A stretch of DNA of 35,471 nucleotides from Sperchopsis tessellata (lineage: Eukaryota; Arthropoda; Insecta; Coleoptera; Hydrophilidae): NCBI GenBank assembly GCA_033557685.1, contig JAWQRN010000166.1, positions 1-35,471 of the forward strand, given 5' to 3'. The notes under the pieces were generated by a model. That model ran no database searches, was not told the DNA's origin, and saw only the letters and a program-made list of their open reading frames with translations. Numbering within the stretch: position 1 is the first letter of the stretch; each line of letters begins with the position of its first letter. Shown here in pieces: positions 32,701 through 35,471 of this stretch. The translations under genes were made by a program, and so were the position numbers.

Positions 32701-35018
32701 GAGGACCAATAAAGTTAGATTTGGGTGCACAGAAGACTGCTAAGTTACCAATAAAAAAATCATATAGTAGAAAACAAATGCTTGTAAGTGCTGACGTTGC
32801 AAATGCCACTAACAAAAGTTCTATCCCAGTGAATTCGGCATTAGTTGGTCTCCCAGCTTTAGCTCCTTTATCACCAACTAAAAAAATTGACGCTTCTTTA
32901 CTTACTCATCCTAAATCAGAGCAACACTTGGTTTCTACAAGTAATGATGTACCTCTTTCAGAACAAACTAAACAACCAGCATCTTATGTTATTCAAGATG
33001 CTCTTGGTAATCAAACAACAATAACAGAAGGACAAATTTTAGCCTTTCCTAGTGAGACTGTAGATGGCCAACCGCAATCATACGTACTAGTATCTGTAGA
33101 TGATACTGGAAATTTGAAACCGTTAAACAATGAGACTTTAATGACCCTTGACCCAAATTTATCTCTAGGTGGGGATTTGGGAAATATGGTGTTACAAATT
33201 GATCAAGGAGGTGATACTGTACAACAATTATCAATAAGTAATATAACAGAATTGCGAGACAAATCTGAATTTGTTGAGAAATCTGATGATACATCTTCTT
33301 TAACAGTTAAAAAAAATATTTTACGAAAACTTCCAGAAACCCCAGAAACACTAATATTAAGGCTCCCATCACATGAAACACAAACAACAGCAGAAGGCAA
33401 ACCTGGTGTTGTGAATAGTCAATCAGTCAATGTAGACAGTTTGTTACCAGAGCAAAATATCGTGTCGAATCCTGTTCAATCAGTTTTGTGTAATACTACA
33501 GAAACAAATCAACAACTTTTCATAACAGGTGATCCAGTTGCTACTCAAAAGTTACTAGATTCTTTAACAGAAGGTAATGCTGACTTAGCAAACATTCTTG
33601 CCAATGCAGATGGAAACATACTTATTCATGCAGATGGGCAACAATTTTTAATAAACACAGGAAATCCAGAAAGTCAAATGTTAACAGTTAATTCAAATCC
33701 TTCTGGTAATGCTAGCTGCTCGCCTGATGTAGGAAATAGCAACCCTACTCTGACCTGTAGTCAACATATAAAAAATCAAGATATTTTGGCAGCTGCTCTT
33801 GCAGACACAGATGTGTTCCAACAAGAGCAAAATATCTTGTCCAGTCATGCTAAAGCTCCACAATCTCAACTTAGTCCAAACAACTCATTGTATCAAATAA
33901 ATGTCACTGGTGTCTTAGAAACAAGTTCTATGAACTCCCCAATTATGACACCATTAGTAGTACCTAGTACAAATAGTAAAAAAATTGATGATGAAACAAC
34001 TATTCTGACCCAAGTGCCAAAGAATGTTGATTTGCCTATTACTATAACTGACCCCAATATTTCTCAAACAGTGGCACACCAGCAAGTTGCGTCATTAATT
34101 GCAAAACAACTTCATAGCAATTTGGAGCTACCCCTAAATATTACAGAATCTACTGGTGCATCTGGATGTCCGGAAATGAATAGCACATCGTTTGTGTATT
34201 CATTACCTACATTAGATGATTCAGTAGACATCAATCAAAAACAATTCACTTCTTCAATTTCCATGCCTCTGTTAACAGATGATCCTGAAGATTTAGTAGA
34301 AACTTCAGTTGGTAACAGCGCCTGTAAGTCAGATATGGTGTCAGAAAAAAATAAACTATCTACAGAAGAATCATCTGATGATAAGTGCATTGATAATATA
34401 ATAAACCATACTAAAGAAATTATTTCTGATTCGAAATTAGATAAGGATGAAAAAAGAAGTGGTGAACCATTTATGGGCACTGTAAGTGATGGATTGTGTT
34501 CAATGAGAGGAGGAATTTGTAATTCCTTAAGTGAACCTCCACCAGATATGTTTGATTTTCCTATAGGTCAGGGATATGAATCCGCTATAGAAAATGACAA
34601 ATCTAACACTGATGTGGATATTCCCATTGATACAAGTACTGAAAATACCAATGAGTCTTCATTGGGTAATAATATTAATGAAGATGATGAATTATTGCAT
34701 CAAGATACTCTTAGACATAAACATTTTGAGCATGAACCGAACTCTGCAGAATTGGAAATATTTGAACGCAGGAAAAGTGTAACACCTACCTACACTTCAA
34801 ATCTATCAGAAGATTTAAATTCTCCAAGCACAAATAATACTGATGAAAATTCTTGTGAAATCCCTGTACAACCAGAAATTATTACTGATCTTAATTCAAC
34901 AACATTCGAAAATAAAGTTAATTTAAAAAATAACTCTGATATGGACTCCGTGGCAAAAAGAGAATATATGGATAGTGACGAAGATGAAAGTCTTGGCAAA
35001 AGGTGTAAATTTGACTGA
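26707..35018 (+). CDS. PWWP and C2H2 zinc-finger protein, giant last coding exon (residues 149-2918)
   Basis: The frame is open from well before the ATG at 26856. I start the exon at 26707 because the CAG at 26704-26706 restores phase with the donor at 16712 (A+TA, Ile149). The nearer GAG at 26690 would give AAA then TGA. The exon opens with DINVTHPRFLGTDNEYHVRY and one C2H2 finger, NCSTCGFQTTRVDVMVLHNK followed by SH (C186, C189, H202, H206; C-x2-C-x12-H-x3-H). Basic stretches resembling nuclear signals follow (KRKGKISPTKRKKTTKP; PKKGKAKKSVK). Residues about 250-1750 are acidic, Ser/Asn/Lys/Glu-rich and look disordered, with four 9-residue repeats NTKEDIxDI (900-935). About 1765-2330 is Gln/Thr-rich with TPSGDVIQP-, NNQGQQSRVILTPAQQKML- and IVIRNPQGQTTIKRF-like blocks resembling transcription-factor activation regions. 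The end is acidic, finishing GKRCKFD. A nuclear chromatin/transcription role is inferred. I do not recognise a named orthologue. Confidence 0.9.
28959..29066 (+). repeat. 27-bp tandem repeat coding for NTKED(I/V)xD(I/L)
   Basis: Four in-frame 27-base units encode NTKEDIKDI, NTKEDIMDI, NTKEDVTDL and NTKEKVTNL. Weaker related units (DDFTEVAKK, DDLTHV) precede them. The high DNA similarity of the first units points to recent slippage or unequal exchange. Confidence 0.9.
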
Positions 35019-35471
35019 ATTATTAAATTTAAGTTTTGATTGTACATAATTGTATAGCAAGATTTTTTTTAGATGAAATACAAATGTCAAAATTTGTGGC
35101 ATTATGTAAATATTGTTATTTTATGTACATGACATGTACATAATTTCAAATTGAATTCTTTAATTAAATTATTGTCATTTGTATTCATATTTTAAGTATA
35201 TTTTGATAATTTTTTAACATGTACATATACATACATACGTATATACTAATAAAAATAGTAATATATACATATATATATGTGTGTGTGTGTGTGTTAAACA
35301 ATGCATCATAGTAGCACATTTATAAAATATTTAATATAAAGTGTATGTTAGATTAGCTTTCCATGTCATATGTGTTAATAAGTTTTTGGAAATACATTTG
35401 GTAAAAAAAATATAAGTATGCATGTGTGTATGTATATTATATATGAATAAATATATACGCATATATAGCTT
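35019..35471 (+). promoter_or_regulatory. 3' UTR and polyadenylation signals
   Basis: After the TGA at 35016-35018 the sequence is AT-rich. Canonical AATAAA occurs at 35248-35253 and at 35446-35451. Either could end the transcript. A (TG)n tract lies at about 35279-35293 between them. Confidence 0.6.
35279..35294. repeat. (TG)n microsatellite
   Basis: About eight TG dinucleotides following an (AT)n stretch in the 3' UTR/downstream region. Confidence 0.9.

Overview
The window reads as a piece of an AT-rich insect (at least arthropod) nuclear genome. The signs are GT-AG introns of 2.7-10 kb, one giant exon, a tRNA-derived SINE, an RTE-type LINE tail ending in a run of GATGAT-like units, and decayed copies of Tc1, PIF/Harbinger, hAT, Ty3 and several non-LTR families. 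I cannot fix the insect order from sequence alone. There is nothing bacterial, and I see no CRISPR or operon structure.

One host gene, on the + strand, spans most of the window. Coding exons are called at 3927-4099, 13754-13830, 16518-16712 and 26707-35018, with splice phases that match at every junction (2/1, 1/2, 1/2). The joined product is about 2,918 residues. It has an N-terminal PWWP-type domain encoded by the first two or three coding exons. A single C2H2 zinc finger (C186, C189, H202, H206) opens the 8.3-kb last exon. A very long acidic, Ser/Thr/Asn/Gln-rich and probably disordered tail follows. I read it as a chromatin or transcription protein, but I do not recognise a named orthologue. 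The most interesting host observation is a second, splice-compatible terminal exon at 4560-4701. It would end the protein after 104 residues, giving a mini-PWWP isoform without the finger and tail.

Everything else is mostly repeat. 1-3900 holds a decayed LINE reverse transcriptase, an RTE 3' tail and a GATC-rich hairpin. The second coding intron (4100-13753) holds LINE pieces on both strands, a long hairpin, a hammerhead-like motif, a Harbinger transposase and a Tc1 element. The third (13831-16517) holds a hAT MITE with a clean 8-bp target duplication, inserted just upstream of an RTE-like LINE remnant. The fourth (16713-26706) holds a pogo-like end, a SINE, a truncated MITE relative, a LINE with a PHD-like ORF1 and an endonuclease, a Ty3 pol remnant abutting an R1-like endonuclease, another LINE endonuclease and a hAT/ZBED-like transposase piece. 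All of the recognised mobile copies are broken by stops or frameshifts. 35019-35471 is the 3' UTR and downstream region, with AATAAA signals.

Mobile-element family calls rest on remembered protein motifs read through frameshifts. Their boundaries are approximate except where target duplications or terminal repeats are stated.
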